A DNA stretch of 64,000 bases from Gammaproteobacteria bacterium (GCA_028293765.1 JAQGOG010000208.1:25141-89140), one strand, 5' to 3'. Numbered from the stretch's first letter, positions 53,980 through 63,589 are shown. Translations and numbers: made by a program. The notes: generated from the sequence alone by a model not told the origin.

Positions 53980-55293
53980 CTAAGTACGATTCCTGACCAC
54001 GAGCCAATTCAACAGCGCGACGACGATGGTGGCCAGGAGAATGAGGGACTTGGTGAAGTCGACGCGCGTCAGAAGAGCGCCGCAGATCATGATGCCCAGA
54101 GCGGGAAGTATCATTCCGCCGGGAACGCGGAATGTAGCCGCCTCTGGCTGCCTTCTACGCAGAACAGGAACGGCCGCACACACCGCGCCGTAGTAGACCA
54201 GCCTCGCCACCGCCGACAGAGTTATGTTCCAGGAGAAGCTGCCAAACAGGGCGAAGCTCCAGATGAGCAGCGCAAACACCGCGATCGAGACATGCGGGGT
54301 GTGAAATCGCGGATGCACGGCAGCGAACCAAGCCGGGAAATCTCCGACTTCGGCCAGTGCGAACGTGGAACGCGGTACGGTGAGCATGTTCGCACTGAGA
54401 TAGCCGTAAACTGAGATCAAGGCTCCTGCAGAGATCAGCACGGCGCCGGAAGGTCCCATCAGCACTCGGGCGGCATCGGCGAGCGGTCGATCGCTGTGTG
54501 CTGCATCCGGCAGCACACCGACGACCGTAAACTGAAGCATCGTATAGAGCAGTGTGACGATGAAGAGTCCCACGAACAGGGCGAACACTGCATTGCGCCG
54601 CGGGTCTGTGGCCTCACTCATCGGGTTCAAGGCAGCCTCATAGCCGCCGTAGGCAAAGAACAGCAGTAATACGGCTTTCAACCAGCCATCCAGGTCCGTG
54701 ACCAGTGCTGCCGACCGGACGGTCGGGTGCGCGATCAGGTAGCCCATACCCACCACACCGACTATTCCGAGTGCCAGAAGTTTGGCCACTACTGAAACAT
54801 TGCTGACAGCCGCGCCCGCGCCTACAGCGCGATAATTCACAACCGCGAGAGTCCCGATGAGAAGAGTGATCACCATGAAGCGGGGAACGGGATGCGCCGC
54901 CTCGGGCCAGAACTCGCCCAGGTAGACGACGAGCAGATTCACTCCACCTGCGCACGCAGTGAGGCGGCTCAGCAAACTCAACCAGCCCACCTGCAGCCCG
55001 GCGAGCCGCCCGAAGGCTCGGCGCACATACAGATAGGTTCCGCCGGCCTCGGTGAACTGCGATGCCACCTCGGCGTAGCAGCTGATGATCACGGCCATGG
55101 CGGCACCCGCCAACAGCACCGCCCACGGGCTCAAATTCCCGAGGGCGGCGGCAATGGCGGACGGAAGACCGAAAATACCGCTGCCGAGAATGCTGTTTAC
55201 CATCAGTGCAACCATGCTCCAGCGCCCTATTGCACGCACCAGTTGCGGCCGTGACGGGCTGGAAGGCTGTTGGAAAGTGGCAGTGTCAGGCAT
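53980..55293 (-). CDS. APC-family amino acid permease
   Basis: 437 residues with about 12 predicted membrane helices. APC signature at the N-terminus (MVNSILGSGIFGLPSAIAA), YAEVASQFTEAGGTYLYVRRAFG and the inner FFAYGGYEAALNPMSEATDP. Amino acid/proton transporter or exchanger; substrate unknown. Downstream of the XRE regulator and GNAT on the same strand, separated by 296 bases. Confidence 0.9.
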   Translation of the reverse strand: MPDTATFQQPSSPSRPQLVRAIGRWSMVALMVNSILGSGIFGLPSAIAAALGNLSPWAVLLAGAAMAVIISCYAEVASQFTEAGGTYLYVRRAFGRLAGLQVGWLSLLSRLTACAGGVNLLVVYLGEFWPEAAHPVPRFMVITLLIGTLAVVNYRAVGAGAAVSNVSVVAKLLALGIVGVVGMGYLIAHPTVRSAALVTDLDGWLKAVLLLFFAYGGYEAALNPMSEATDPRRNAVFALFVGLFIVTLLYTMLQFTVVGVLPDAAHSDRPLADAARVLMGPSGAVLISAGALISVYGYLSANMLTVPRSTFALAEVGDFPAWFAAVHPRFHTPHVSIAVFALLIWSFALFGSFSWNITLSAVARLVYYGAVCAAVPVLRRRQPEAATFRVPGGMILPALGIMICGALLTRVDFTKSLILLATIVVALLNWLVVRNRT

Positions 55294-55335
55294 TCGGTAC
55301 AGGTCGCATGAACGAGCGCTCGTGGCTCAGGAAGC

Positions 55336-55353
55336 ACTATGTTTCTTCATAGT
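55336..55353 (-). promoter_or_regulatory. Perfect inverted repeat upstream of the APC permease
   Basis: ACTATG, TTTCTT, CATAGT: perfect six-base arms 43-60 bases before the permease ATG. A regulator site is plausible. Confidence 0.4.
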
Positions 55354-55589
55354 AGCGCACGGCAGCCTGTCGTTTTTAAATCGGTGGCGGCGCTGCCCGG
55401 GCTCGCCGCAGAATCGTAGCGTGACGATTCCCGGCCTTTTGATGCCTGATTGGCGCAATTTCAGGACCCCGAAAAGAATTTGCTCTGGGAGCGCTGCAGT
55501 CCATGCAGGATTGAGTCGCCGCTGACGCCAGTATTGCAGCCTTGTGCTGCGTGCGCTGTCGGGCGGAAGAAGCGCTCCGAACGGGCAAC

Positions 55590-56138
55590 TCAGTCGCGCA
55601 GTGTCTTGAAAAAGATCGTGGTCGCACAAGGTCTGCCGTCGGGCCACAGCGCGTAATTCGGGATCTGCCCGCAACGGTGCCAGCCCTGGCGTGCATACAG
55701 ACGCTCGGCATCGCCGCCCGTGACAGTATCGAGCACCAGCAAGGTCTTGCCAGCGCCGAGAGCGTTGTTCTCGGCGGCAGCGAGCAGCGCTGCGCCAACA
55801 CCCTGCCGGCGGGCTCGTCGATGCACGAGCATCTTTGCGATGTCGCCTCGATGCAGCTGATTCTCAGGCTGCTTCAAAATGATCTGAACGGTGCCGACGA
55901 TCGCTCCCGCCACGTCCTCCGCAATGAGCACTATTCGCTCGCCGCGCGCCGCACTCGCTGCCGTGCCGCGCCAGAACGTCTCCGCCTTTGCACGAGACAT
56001 TGGGAGCATGAAACTCACGGACGCGCCTCCTTCCACGCAGTCGATCAGTAAGTCGCTCAACTGCTGAATTTGGCGGTCGTCGATGGCCTGCAGACAGCGA
56101 ATCCGAATGGAGCTCGGCACTTCATCGCCTCGGGGCAC
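55590..56138 (-). CDS. GNAT-family N-acetyltransferase
   Basis: 182 residues. GNAT core: VGTVQIILKQPEN, IAKMLVHRRARRQGVGAALLAAAENNA as the acetyl-CoA P-loop, then LVLDTVTGGDAERLYARQGWHRCG. Overlaps the 3' end of the XRE gene by 17 bases, so the two are co-translated. Substrate unknown; amino acid or amine acetylation fits the APC neighbour. Confidence 0.88.
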   Translation of the reverse strand: MPRGDEVPSSIRIRCLQAIDDRQIQQLSDLLIDCVEGGASVSFMLPMSRAKAETFWRGTAASAARGERIVLIAEDVAGAIVGTVQIILKQPENQLHRGDIAKMLVHRRARRQGVGAALLAAAENNALGAGKTLLVLDTVTGGDAERLYARQGWHRCGQIPNYALWPDGRPCATTIFFKTLRD

Positions 56139-56748
56139 GCGAACGCTCGGTTGCGACGATCACGATGTATCGCGAAGGCTTGCGCGTTCTGTTTTGAAAC
56201 GCCACTGGCTCGTTGAGCTGCATGGCGAGACAGTCGTCTTCCGAGAGGCAGTGGGTAACACTGCCGAGCGTCACCTCGATGCTCCCCTCCTGCACCCATA
56301 TCTGCTGATGGATAGTCACGTCGCGCGCGCCAGTCTCGTAGGCCACTCTCGCACCGGCCGGTAAAGCGACCTCGACGATCTGGATGGGCGAGGGAAAGTT
56401 GGCAGGCGAGATGTTGCGCCGTAAGTAGCCGGTCTGCGGGTCGCGCCACGGCGTGCGATCGCCGCGCCGCGACACCGGGTCAGTGGAGGCACTCGAATCC
56501 TCGAATAGCGTCGCAAGCGGCACGCCGAGTCCGGTGGCGATTTTCTCCAACACGACCGCGGTAGGGCTGCTTTCTCCACGCTCTACCAGCGAGATCATCG
56601 AACGGCTCACATCGCATTTGGCGGCGAGGGTATCGAGGGTCATGCCGAGATCCGCTCGCAGCGCCCGGACACGGCCCGCGATACGAGCGTTGATGTCCTC
56701 GGAAACGGCAGTAGCTGCGCCTTCTTTCATACTGGACTGATTGTCCAT
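56122..56748 (-). CDS. XRE-family regulator with C-terminal cupin domain
   Basis: 208 residues from the ATG of MDNQSS (202 from the later ATG of MKEGAA at 56730). N-terminal helix-turn-helix VRALRADLGMTLDTLAAKCDVSRSMISLVERGESSPT, followed by a cupin effector domain (ALPAGARVAYE, HQQIWVQEGSIEVTLG). Such proteins sense small ligands and regulate neighbouring transport or catabolic genes, here the GNAT and APC genes. Two inverted repeats lie at the start, which argues for the 56730 start if they are operators. Confidence 0.88.
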   Translation of the reverse strand: MDNQSSMKEGAATAVSEDINARIAGRVRALRADLGMTLDTLAAKCDVSRSMISLVERGESSPTAVVLEKIATGLGVPLATLFEDSSASTDPVSRRGDRTPWRDPQTGYLRRNISPANFPSPIQIVEVALPAGARVAYETGARDVTIHQQIWVQEGSIEVTLGSVTHCLSEDDCLAMQLNEPVAFQNRTRKPSRYIVIVATERSRAPRR

Positions 56749-56757
56749 TAAAATGGA
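56733..56757 (-). promoter_or_regulatory. Two overlapping inverted repeats at the XRE start
   Basis: TGGAC-TGATT-GTCCA (56733-56747) and TCCATT-AA-AATGGA (56744-56757). Perfect arms at the 5' end of the regulator gene, where autoregulation operators normally lie. Confidence 0.45.
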
Positions 56758-56835
56758 AAGCGCGTCAATTTGGCCCGGGGAACCGCGCGGGTGAAGGCAC
56801 CCTACGCCTGAACCCAGTCGAAAGGTCACCGCCCG

Positions 56836-57885
56836 CTAGCGACGCGAGGCAGGCTTACAACGCGCCAACGCGTCGTTGAGCTCGAGGCGAGAAATCGTGC
56901 CCGCGTGGTAGTCCGTCAGCCATACAGCGCCGTGGCCGATGCCAAGGGAGTCGCCTCCGGGTCCCACCCATTGGCAGAGCAGTGTTGCGGTAGCGGCGTC
57001 GATGACGGAAAGGGGAACCTTCGGCATCGTCGTCCAGATCATTCCACCGCCAAAACCGATGTCGCCGCCGTGGCCAGGCGTCTTCAAGGCGACTGTCGTG
57101 GTCGCCTGTTTTGAATGGGTGTCGATGCGTGTTACGGTTCCATCGCCTTGGTTGAGCGTCCAGACCGCCCCCGCGCTGGCGGTCAGGAATCGAGGGCCCG
57201 GGCCAGTGCGCGTCATAGCCAACACCGATCCTGTAGCAGCGTCGACGCTGGTGAGTTCGGATCCGTCGGCACGCGTCACCCAGATCCGGCCCTCGCTGTA
57301 GAACGGGTTGTACGAGCCAGCCGGCAGGCGGATTGTCTGGCGAACTTTCCCGTTTGCCGGGTCGATGCGGGCGAGCGAGCCGTTCTTATCCACGACGAGC
57401 CAGACGCTGTCCGGGCTCGCGGCTACGCCGCCCTCCGCGGCGGCAGGACCGATGTCCAGGACGGTGATCAGCTTATTGGACTCGAGATCGATGCGTGCCA
57501 ACATTGGCGACTTGCCGCACAACGGGACCCAAAGACTACCGGAACCGGTCGCCAACCCTGCGCAGGGTTCGCCGGGCAATACCACGGTCGCGACCAGCTG
57601 GTTTGTGTTGGGATCTATTTTGTGTACGGCGAAGGGGCGGGTGCTTCCTACCCAGACCGCGTCGAAGGTGATCACGACCCAGTCGGCAGTTTTTCCAACG
57701 CGGAGGGTCGCCGTCGGTTTGAGTTCGCCGATCGATCTTGGCGCAACCGCGGTCACAACATCTGCGGCGGCGAGCGTCGTGACCGAGGGCAGCATCCACG
57801 TCGTGATGATTGCGACGTTGAAAACTTTCGAACATAGCGTAGCAGCGATCGCGGCAACACTCCGCTTCCTGATGTCCTGACTCAT
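56836..57885 (-). CDS. Exported beta-propeller (YVTN/NHL-like) protein
   Basis: 349 residues, N-terminal signal-like helix followed by repeats of about 40 residues, each with a strand pattern such as DAVWVGSTRPFAVHKIDPNTNQLVATV, GSLWVPLCGKSPMLARIDLES and DSVWLVVDKNGSLARIDPANG. A six- to seven-bladed propeller is inferred; such proteins bind ligands or partners. The start overlaps the S10 peptidase stop by four bases, so the two are translated as a pair. Confidence 0.8.
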   Translation of the reverse strand: MSQDIRKRSVAAIAATLCSKVFNVAIITTWMLPSVTTLAAADVVTAVAPRSIGELKPTATLRVGKTADWVVITFDAVWVGSTRPFAVHKIDPNTNQLVATVVLPGEPCAGLATGSGSLWVPLCGKSPMLARIDLESNKLITVLDIGPAAAEGGVAASPDSVWLVVDKNGSLARIDPANGKVRQTIRLPAGSYNPFYSEGRIWVTRADGSELTSVDAATGSVLAMTRTGPGPRFLTASAGAVWTLNQGDGTVTRIDTHSKQATTTVALKTPGHGGDIGFGGGMIWTTMPKVPLSVIDAATATLLCQWVGPGGDSLGIGHGAVWLTDYHAGTISRLELNDALARCKPASRR

Positions 57886-59555
57886 TTCCCGAGATTGCTG
57901 GTGCGGCGAATGAAGCCCGCGACATTCTCGTGCAGCAGCTTGAGCGATGCGTCCTTCGCATACACCATGTGGCCCGAGTCGTAGAACTTGTACTCGATGT
58001 TGGCCTGCAGGCTGGCCGGCATCGGCAGATGATGCATTTCGTAGACGCCCTGGTAGAAGGGGGTCGCGAGGTCGAAATAGCCGGCGTTCAATTGAACCTT
58101 GAGGTTCGGATTGAGCTTCATGGCGTTCGCGAGATCGGGCATGACATTGGAGCCCTGGCGTGACGAGGCCGGTTGCTGGGTCTGGCCCGGCAACTGGTGT
58201 TGGAAGTTCCAGGTGCGGAAGGTCGGGATGCTGGGCTTGAAGAGCTTGCCCGCGCCGTAGTGCAGATCCTTGCGCACATATTCGTTGAACGCGGAAACGT
58301 ACGCCGAGCTGAGCGCGGCGGACTGCGGATCGTAGTCGGCGCGCTGGCTCAAGGGATCGATGTCGGGCCCGGAAAAACGGGTGTCGAGACGGCCGGTCGT
58401 CATGCCGTCACTGCCCTGCAGGTTCTGGCGAAACTCTCCGCCGTCGATACGCAGATCCGCCTTGAGAATGTAGTCGACGGAAAGTCCGGTGTACTGATGC
58501 AGCTTCTCGGCGATTGCGGCCCGGTCCGTCACATTGAGGTCGGAGCCGGCGGCGAGCGCGCGGGCATAGTCGCCCATCGCGAACTGTTCGACCTCGGCCA
58601 GCAGGGCCTCGAGGTTCTTGTGCTCGCCAGGCAGCTTCTGGTGGTACCAGGCGGTGGCGGCATACGTCGGCAACACGGTCTGGTAGGGCACATCGATGCC
58701 GGGGTTGCCTGTCGGCCGATCGGGACTCAGATCGAAGTTGAGAATCTGGGAGAGCAGGATGACGCCGTTGAAGTCGATCGAGCGGTCTGATTCGAGCTGG
58801 TTGATGAGCACCGCCGAACGGGGCGTGCCGTAGCTTTCACCAAACAGGTATTTCGGCGAATTCCAGCGGCCGTATTTCGACAGGAACTGCGCGATGAAGT
58901 CCGCGAACGCGTAGGCATCCTGATCGACGCCGAAGAAGGCTTTTTCCTTGTCTTTGCCTGCGATGCGGCTGAATCCGGTACCGGGTGCGTCGATGAAGAC
59001 GAGGTCCGTTGCATCGAGCAGGCTCGAAGCGTTGTTGACGAGCGAGTACGGGGCGGCCGCAGTGTGTGCGTCAGTCGCCGTAACGATGCGGCGCGGACCG
59101 AAGGCACCCATGTGCAGCCAGAGTGTCGCGGAGCCCGGACCGCCGTTATAGACGAACGTCACGGGCCGGGCGCCACCGCCATTTTTGAAATAGGCGACGT
59201 AGAACATCGACGCCTCGGCGGTAGGATTCTTCCCCTCATGGCCCGCCTCGCCAGACGCGGAGCTTCCCTTTTCGGTGTTGGGATCGCGCGGAACGTCATC
59301 CCAGTCCTGCGGATGCACGATGAAGGTGCCGGCGATCGACTGATACGATATCGACTGGCCATCGACGGTGACAGTCCCGGTACTGGTGGTCGCTTCGGGT
59401 TTGAAGGGCTCGAACTTGCGGCCATCAGGTGTTTCCGAGTCGCTATCCGGCTTCTTATCCGGCGTGCTCGCCGTGGCAGGTGCCGCCACCAAGGGCGCGG
59501 ACGCGATGAGTACGAGCGCCACTACCAAGCCGGCCCCGAAACCAAATCGACTCAT
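57882..59555 (-). CDS. S10-family serine carboxypeptidase-like peptidase
   Basis: 557 residues with signal peptide at 1-25 (VVALVLIASAPLVAA). Motifs NGGPGSATLWLHMGAFGP (oxyanion region), Ser241 in GESYGT, Asp495 in LNAGYFDLATPF and His529 in YDSGHMVY form the S10 catalytic set. Exported carboxypeptidase; bacterial S10 proteins of this type are common in protein degraders. Confidence 0.9.
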   Translation of the reverse strand: MSRFGFGAGLVVALVLIASAPLVAAPATASTPDKKPDSDSETPDGRKFEPFKPEATTSTGTVTVDGQSISYQSIAGTFIVHPQDWDDVPRDPNTEKGSSASGEAGHEGKNPTAEASMFYVAYFKNGGGARPVTFVYNGGPGSATLWLHMGAFGPRRIVTATDAHTAAAPYSLVNNASSLLDATDLVFIDAPGTGFSRIAGKDKEKAFFGVDQDAYAFADFIAQFLSKYGRWNSPKYLFGESYGTPRSAVLINQLESDRSIDFNGVILLSQILNFDLSPDRPTGNPGIDVPYQTVLPTYAATAWYHQKLPGEHKNLEALLAEVEQFAMGDYARALAAGSDLNVTDRAAIAEKLHQYTGLSVDYILKADLRIDGGEFRQNLQGSDGMTTGRLDTRFSGPDIDPLSQRADYDPQSAALSSAYVSAFNEYVRKDLHYGAGKLFKPSIPTFRTWNFQHQLPGQTQQPASSRQGSNVMPDLANAMKLNPNLKVQLNAGYFDLATPFYQGVYEMHHLPMPASLQANIEYKFYDSGHMVYAKDASLKLLHENVAGFIRRTSNLGK

Positions 59556-59805
59556 GAGTTTCTCCCAGTATCCAATCCTTCACCGTGGCGGCGAAGTCTA
59601 GCGGACCCGCCCGGAGAAGTAAGCCGCCAGCATTTCAATACGCCGCAATGAACACGCGACGCCAACATCGCATGCCCCATCAGACTGAAAATCGGCGTTG
59701 TCGGGCTGGCGGCCGACGATCTACTCGCTTGGAATGGGAGAATTCGCGTACATTACGATTTGTTTATAGCGGATACTCGCGACGGCGCGAAACTGGGAGC
59801 GAACG

Positions 59806-60576
59806 ATGCGGCAGATTGCGATTGCGGGGCTTCCGGCCTTTCTCGTTCTGTTCGGCTGTACCCTTGTTAAGCCAACTCCGTCGGGCCCGGCGCCTGCAAC
59901 GACGGCACCCACTACAGCGCAGAGTCCTGCGACATCGCAGGGCACGGGAGCGCCAGGACACTCGACTGCGAGGCCGTCTGGCTCCGCGACATCCCAATCC
60001 GCGAATGCACCAGCGCCGGCAACGAAGCGGAAAGACAGTGCGAAAGTGGCTCCGCAATCCGCAAGCGCGGCTACTGGCGCTTCATCAGCGAGCGTACCGT
60101 CCGCTCCCCGTCAGGGCACAGCGGATAGCCCCGTAGCGGTGAAACCCAAGCCGCCCGTCTCCAAAAATGCGGGGAATGCCCCCGCCGCGCCCGTGGGGGC
60201 CGCAGAGCCGTCAAAGCCGACAGCCGCTGCGCCAGCCGCTGCCACCACCGGTGCCGCGCGTCAGAGTCCCTCGCCTGCACCGACGCTCGATCTCGGTTCT
60301 CTGGAGCAGCGACTCAAGGAGACGCGCGCGATCGGCCTATTCAGCAAACTCTCGCTGAAAAATCAGGTCGACGATCTGCTCAATCAATTTCGCGCCTACC
60401 ATGAAAAGCAGGCCAAGCTCTCGCTGGCCGAGTTGCGGCAAAGGTATGATCTGCTGCTGCTCAAAGTGCTCAGCCTGCTGCAGGATGGCGACCCGCCGCT
60501 GGCGGCAGCCATCTCAACTTCGCGGGAAGCCATCTGGGGCATTCTCACGGATCCGGATAAATTCGCCAAAATCTGA
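59806..60576 (+). CDS. Low-complexity lipoprotein of unknown function
   Basis: 256 residues. Lipobox LVLFGC at about residue 18, then about 140 residues of Ala/Pro/Ser/Thr-rich linker, ending in a helical C-terminal domain (LGSLEQRLKETRAIGLFSKLSLKNQVDDLLNQFRAYHEKQ) with a likely coiled coil. The long linker could reach across peptidoglycan. Function unknown. The following small gene starts 22 bases after the stop. Confidence 0.7.
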   Translation: MRQIAIAGLPAFLVLFGCTLVKPTPSGPAPATTAPTTAQSPATSQGTGAPGHSTARPSGSATSQSANAPAPATKRKDSAKVAPQSASAATGASSASVPSAPRQGTADSPVAVKPKPPVSKNAGNAPAAPVGAAEPSKPTAAAPAAATTGAARQSPSPAPTLDLGSLEQRLKETRAIGLFSKLSLKNQVDDLLNQFRAYHEKQAKLSLAELRQRYDLLLLKVLSLLQDGDPPLAAAISTSREAIWGILTDPDKFAKI

Positions 60577-60597
60577 AGTCGGACAAGAGGAGACATC

Positions 60598-60849
60598 ATG
60601 GGCAGTCGTACATCCGTTTTCGTTCTTACGGTCGCCGCCGTGTTGGGCTGCGCGAGCCTGCTGGCCGCCGAGGATCCGTCCATGAGCAAGGATCTGGGCG
60701 CCACGATCGCTTTACAGGGGATGCCCTGTGACAAGGTGGTGGACGTCAAACGCAATGCCGACAGCGACTACAGCGCCTCCTGCAAGGACGGCAATCGCTA
60801 TCACGTGTTTGTCGATTCGACGGGCCGCGTGGTCGTAAAGAAGCTCTGA
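60598..60849 (+). CDS. Small exported protein
   Basis: 83 residues with signal peptide (VFVLTVAAVLGCASLLAA). The mature part has two cysteines (GMPCDKV, SASCKDG) that could form a disulfide and ends in HVFVDSTGRVVVKKL. Resembles short PepSY-like or similar periplasmic domains but I cannot assign a family. Clear GAGGAG-type site upstream (AGAGGAGAC). Confidence 0.7.
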   Translation: MGSRTSVFVLTVAAVLGCASLLAAEDPSMSKDLGATIALQGMPCDKVVDVKRNADSDYSASCKDGNRYHVFVDSTGRVVVKKL

Positions 60850-60942
60850 GCCAGACGGTGGAAACGCTTCATGCGGCTGTCGCGGTCAGGAAACCGCGAT
60901 ACCGTACGAGGCCTGGCCCCGTCAACGAATAGGGACTGCGCC

Positions 60943-61404
60943 GTGATAACGCCCATTGAAGTGCGCCCGGTACGTCGCGATGATTTCCCAGCCTGGCTAG
61001 TGCTATGGGAGGGATACAACGCTTTCTATGGGCGGTCGGACGATACGGCGTTGCCGGCGGAAATTACTGAGATGACGTGGTCGCGATTCTTCGACGCGTA
61101 TGAACCCATGCATGCGCTGGTCGCCGAAAGCGGCGGCGAGTTGTTGGGCTTGACGCACTTCCTCTATCACCGCAGCACCATTCAGGTGGCGCCGAGTTGC
61201 TATCTCCAGGATCTCTTCACGGTGGCAGCCGCGCGCCGCCGCGGTGTCGGGCGGGCGCTCATTCATGCTGTCTGCGAGCGAGCCAAGGCCGCGGGATCGC
61301 CGCGCGTCTACTGGCAAACACATCAGACCAACAAGACCGCCATGCGCCTCTACGATGGATTGGCCGAGAAATCGGGCTTCGTCGTGTATCGAAAGGTGTT
61401 ATGA
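60943..61404 (+). CDS. GNAT-family N-acetyltransferase
   Basis: 153 residues from the GTG giving VITPIEVRPV; an ATG at 60871 would add 24 atypical residues. GNAT core IEVRPVRRDDFPAW, LQDLFTVAAARRRGVGRALIHAVCERA and NKTAMRLYDGLAEKSGFVVY. Free-standing acetyltransferase of unknown substrate; the latter motif fits the RimI/Gcn5 fold. Confidence 0.85.
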   Translation: MITPIEVRPVRRDDFPAWLVLWEGYNAFYGRSDDTALPAEITEMTWSRFFDAYEPMHALVAESGGELLGLTHFLYHRSTIQVAPSCYLQDLFTVAAARRRGVGRALIHAVCERAKAAGSPRVYWQTHQTNKTAMRLYDGLAEKSGFVVYRKVL

Positions 61405-61450
61405 ATTTCGCAACAGCGTACGTATAACCAGGCTATCCGACGTCAAGCCT

Positions 61451-62404
61451 TCAACGGCGCTGCGGCGGCGGGCTTCCCCCCTGGCGCAGGGTCGAGCGAA
61501 GTTGGATGCCATCGTGCTCACCTAACAGTTCGGCGATCCAATCGACGAACACCCTTATCTTGCTCGACAGGTGGCGGTTCTGTGGGTACACGACATAGAG
61601 GGGCGAGGGTTCCGGAAACCAGTCACCGAGCACCAGGTCGAGGCTGCCGCGTTCCATCGCCTCTTTGAGAACGAAAGCGGGGATGCGCGCGATCCCGAGC
61701 CCTGCCTCGGCTGCAGCCACATAGCTGTTCTCGTCGTCGAGGGCAATATGGCCACGCAGCGAAGTCTGAATGCGAGTTCCGTTCTTGGAGAAGACCCATT
61801 CGGATATCTTGCCCGTACGCGGCGAGAAGTGGTTGATACAGCGGTGCTGCGCGAGATCGTCCGGATGGCCCGGCTGGCCATGCGTAGCAATATAGGACGG
61901 CGCGGCACAGGTGGCGAAGTAAAGAAAGCCTACGCGACGTGCGACCAGGCTGGACTCCACGAGCTCCCCGCTCCAGATCGCGCAATCGATGCCTTCCTCG
62001 ATGAGATCCGCGCGGCGCTCACTGCAGGCGAGCGCCAGTTCAATGTCCGGGTAGCGCGCGAAGAAAAGTGGCAGTGCCGGCACGAACACCGAACGCGCCA
62101 TCAGCGTCGGCACGTCCACACGCAAACGCCCGCGCGGTGTTGCATGTTGCTGAGTGAGAGACTCCTCACTCTCGCGAACTTGGGCCAGGATAGCGACACA
62201 GCGCTCGTAGTACGCAGCACCGTCCGGCGTCACGCTCACGCGGCGGGTCGTGCGGTTGAGCAGTTTCACTCCAAGGCTGGCTTCCAGCTTTTGAATCAGC
62301 GTCGTTGTCGTGGCTTTCGGAAGTCGCAGACTATCCGCGGCGCGAGAGATTCCGCCCGTCTCGACGACTCGCACGAAGACCTCCATGGCCTGCAACTTGT
62401 CCAT
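61451..62404 (-). CDS. LysR-family transcriptional regulator
   Basis: 317 residues from the ATG of MDKLQAM. N-terminal helix-turn-helix (GGISRAADSLRLPKATTTTLIQKLEASLGVKLLNRTTR), then effector-binding domain (LRVDVPTLMARSVFVPALPLFFARYPDIELALACSERRADLIEEGID). CrgA-type group. Target genes unknown; nothing divergent is nearby. Confidence 0.92.
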   Translation of the reverse strand: MDKLQAMEVFVRVVETGGISRAADSLRLPKATTTTLIQKLEASLGVKLLNRTTRRVSVTPDGAAYYERCVAILAQVRESEESLTQQHATPRGRLRVDVPTLMARSVFVPALPLFFARYPDIELALACSERRADLIEEGIDCAIWSGELVESSLVARRVGFLYFATCAAPSYIATHGQPGHPDDLAQHRCINHFSPRTGKISEWVFSKNGTRIQTSLRGHIALDDENSYVAAAEAGLGIARIPAFVLKEAMERGSLDLVLGDWFPEPSPLYVVYPQNRHLSSKIRVFVDWIAELLGEHDGIQLRSTLRQGGSPPPQRR

Positions 62405-62683
62405 TCCCATTGTTCACAAACCTGAATAGTGAGTACGTGTGCGACCCGGGGCGGTTTCGAATAATAGACTGCGGTCGTGCTACCGACCACACTCCTCCCC
62501 AAGGGAAAACCGCCCGATGCGCCGCCATCCCCCGGTCCAACTTTTAATTCAGCGCCGCAAACGCAAGTGCCCCATCCCGCATCGGCAGCAGTCGATTGCG
62601 CTTGACCGGCGGATCCGAGATCGCGAGTAGTCCCGCGACAATGGCGATTGGAAAGAGCGTCATTTGATGCCGGCCGCAAGCAT

Positions 62684-63589
62684 TCAATCCTTTTTTTCGG
62701 GCATGGGCGCCCGCAGTTCCTCAAGCCTGGAGAGGAACAGCTTGAGAATCGGCGAGGTGTTTGCCTTGCTGTAACCCACGGCCAGATCGATCGTTGGCGC
62801 TTCACCCTCCAGCGGACGGCTGACCACGGACCACGGCAGAAGATTCTTCGCATAGGCGGGCATAAGCGCCAACCCGCGGGTGGACGCAACCAGGGACATG
62901 GCCATCGCCATGTTGTCCACCCCATGATCCAGTTTGATGTCGAGGCCGCAGCGGCGCAGATAGTCCTCGGTCACGGCGCGCAGCAGTGTGGCTTTGTTCG
63001 AACCGCCGATGAAGATCTCGCCGACGAATTCCCGCGGGTGAATCGCTTCGCGGCTCGTGAGGCGATGGTCGCTCGGCATCAAGACGATCAGCGGCTCGTG
63101 GTCCACCACCTCGTAGCACAGGTCGAAGGTTGGCTCGGCGCGCAGGACGGCCACGTCGGGCCGCCCGCGGCCGAGCGCCTCGGCGAGGTCCGGCGAATAG
63201 TCGCTCGAGACCGTGACCTGGATGTTCTTCAGCTCGTCGCGCAGCACATGCATGGCCTGCGGCAGCCAGCTCATCTCCTGGCCGGTTTGGAAGCCGATGG
63301 CGAACGTCTTTCTTGCAGGCTGTGCGGCCCTGCGCGCCGCCTCCACCGCGGCATCGACCTGCGCCAGCGCCAGCCGGGCATGGTCGAGAAAGGCCTTGCC
63401 TGCGGCGGTCAGCTCGACGCCATGAACGCTGCGAGACAGCAGCTCGGCCCCGACCTGGTACTCCAGATCGCGAATCTGCCGGCTCAGCGAAGGCTGGGAG
63501 GTGTGGAGCCGGAGCGCGGCGGCCGTCGTCAGGCTGCCTTCCTCGACCACGGCTACGAAGTAACGCAGGTGCCTCAGCTCCATGGTCAT
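62684..63589 (-). CDS. LysR-family transcriptional regulator
   Basis: 301 residues. HTH with LRHLRYFVAVVEEGSLTTAAALRLHTSQPSLSRQIRDLEYQVGAELLSRS, then the effector domain with FAIGFQTGQEMSWLPQAMHVLRDEL. Divergent from the SDR gene, so it probably controls that gene; the 152-base intergenic region has an AT-rich patch near 63693-63713 as a possible site. Confidence 0.92.
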   Translation of the reverse strand: MTMELRHLRYFVAVVEEGSLTTAAALRLHTSQPSLSRQIRDLEYQVGAELLSRSVHGVELTAAGKAFLDHARLALAQVDAAVEAARRAAQPARKTFAIGFQTGQEMSWLPQAMHVLRDELKNIQVTVSSDYSPDLAEALGRGRPDVAVLRAEPTFDLCYEVVDHEPLIVLMPSDHRLTSREAIHPREFVGEIFIGGSNKATLLRAVTEDYLRRCGLDIKLDHGVDNMAMAMSLVASTRGLALMPAYAKNLLPWSVVSRPLEGEAPTIDLAVGYSKANTSPILKLFLSRLEELRAPMPEKKD

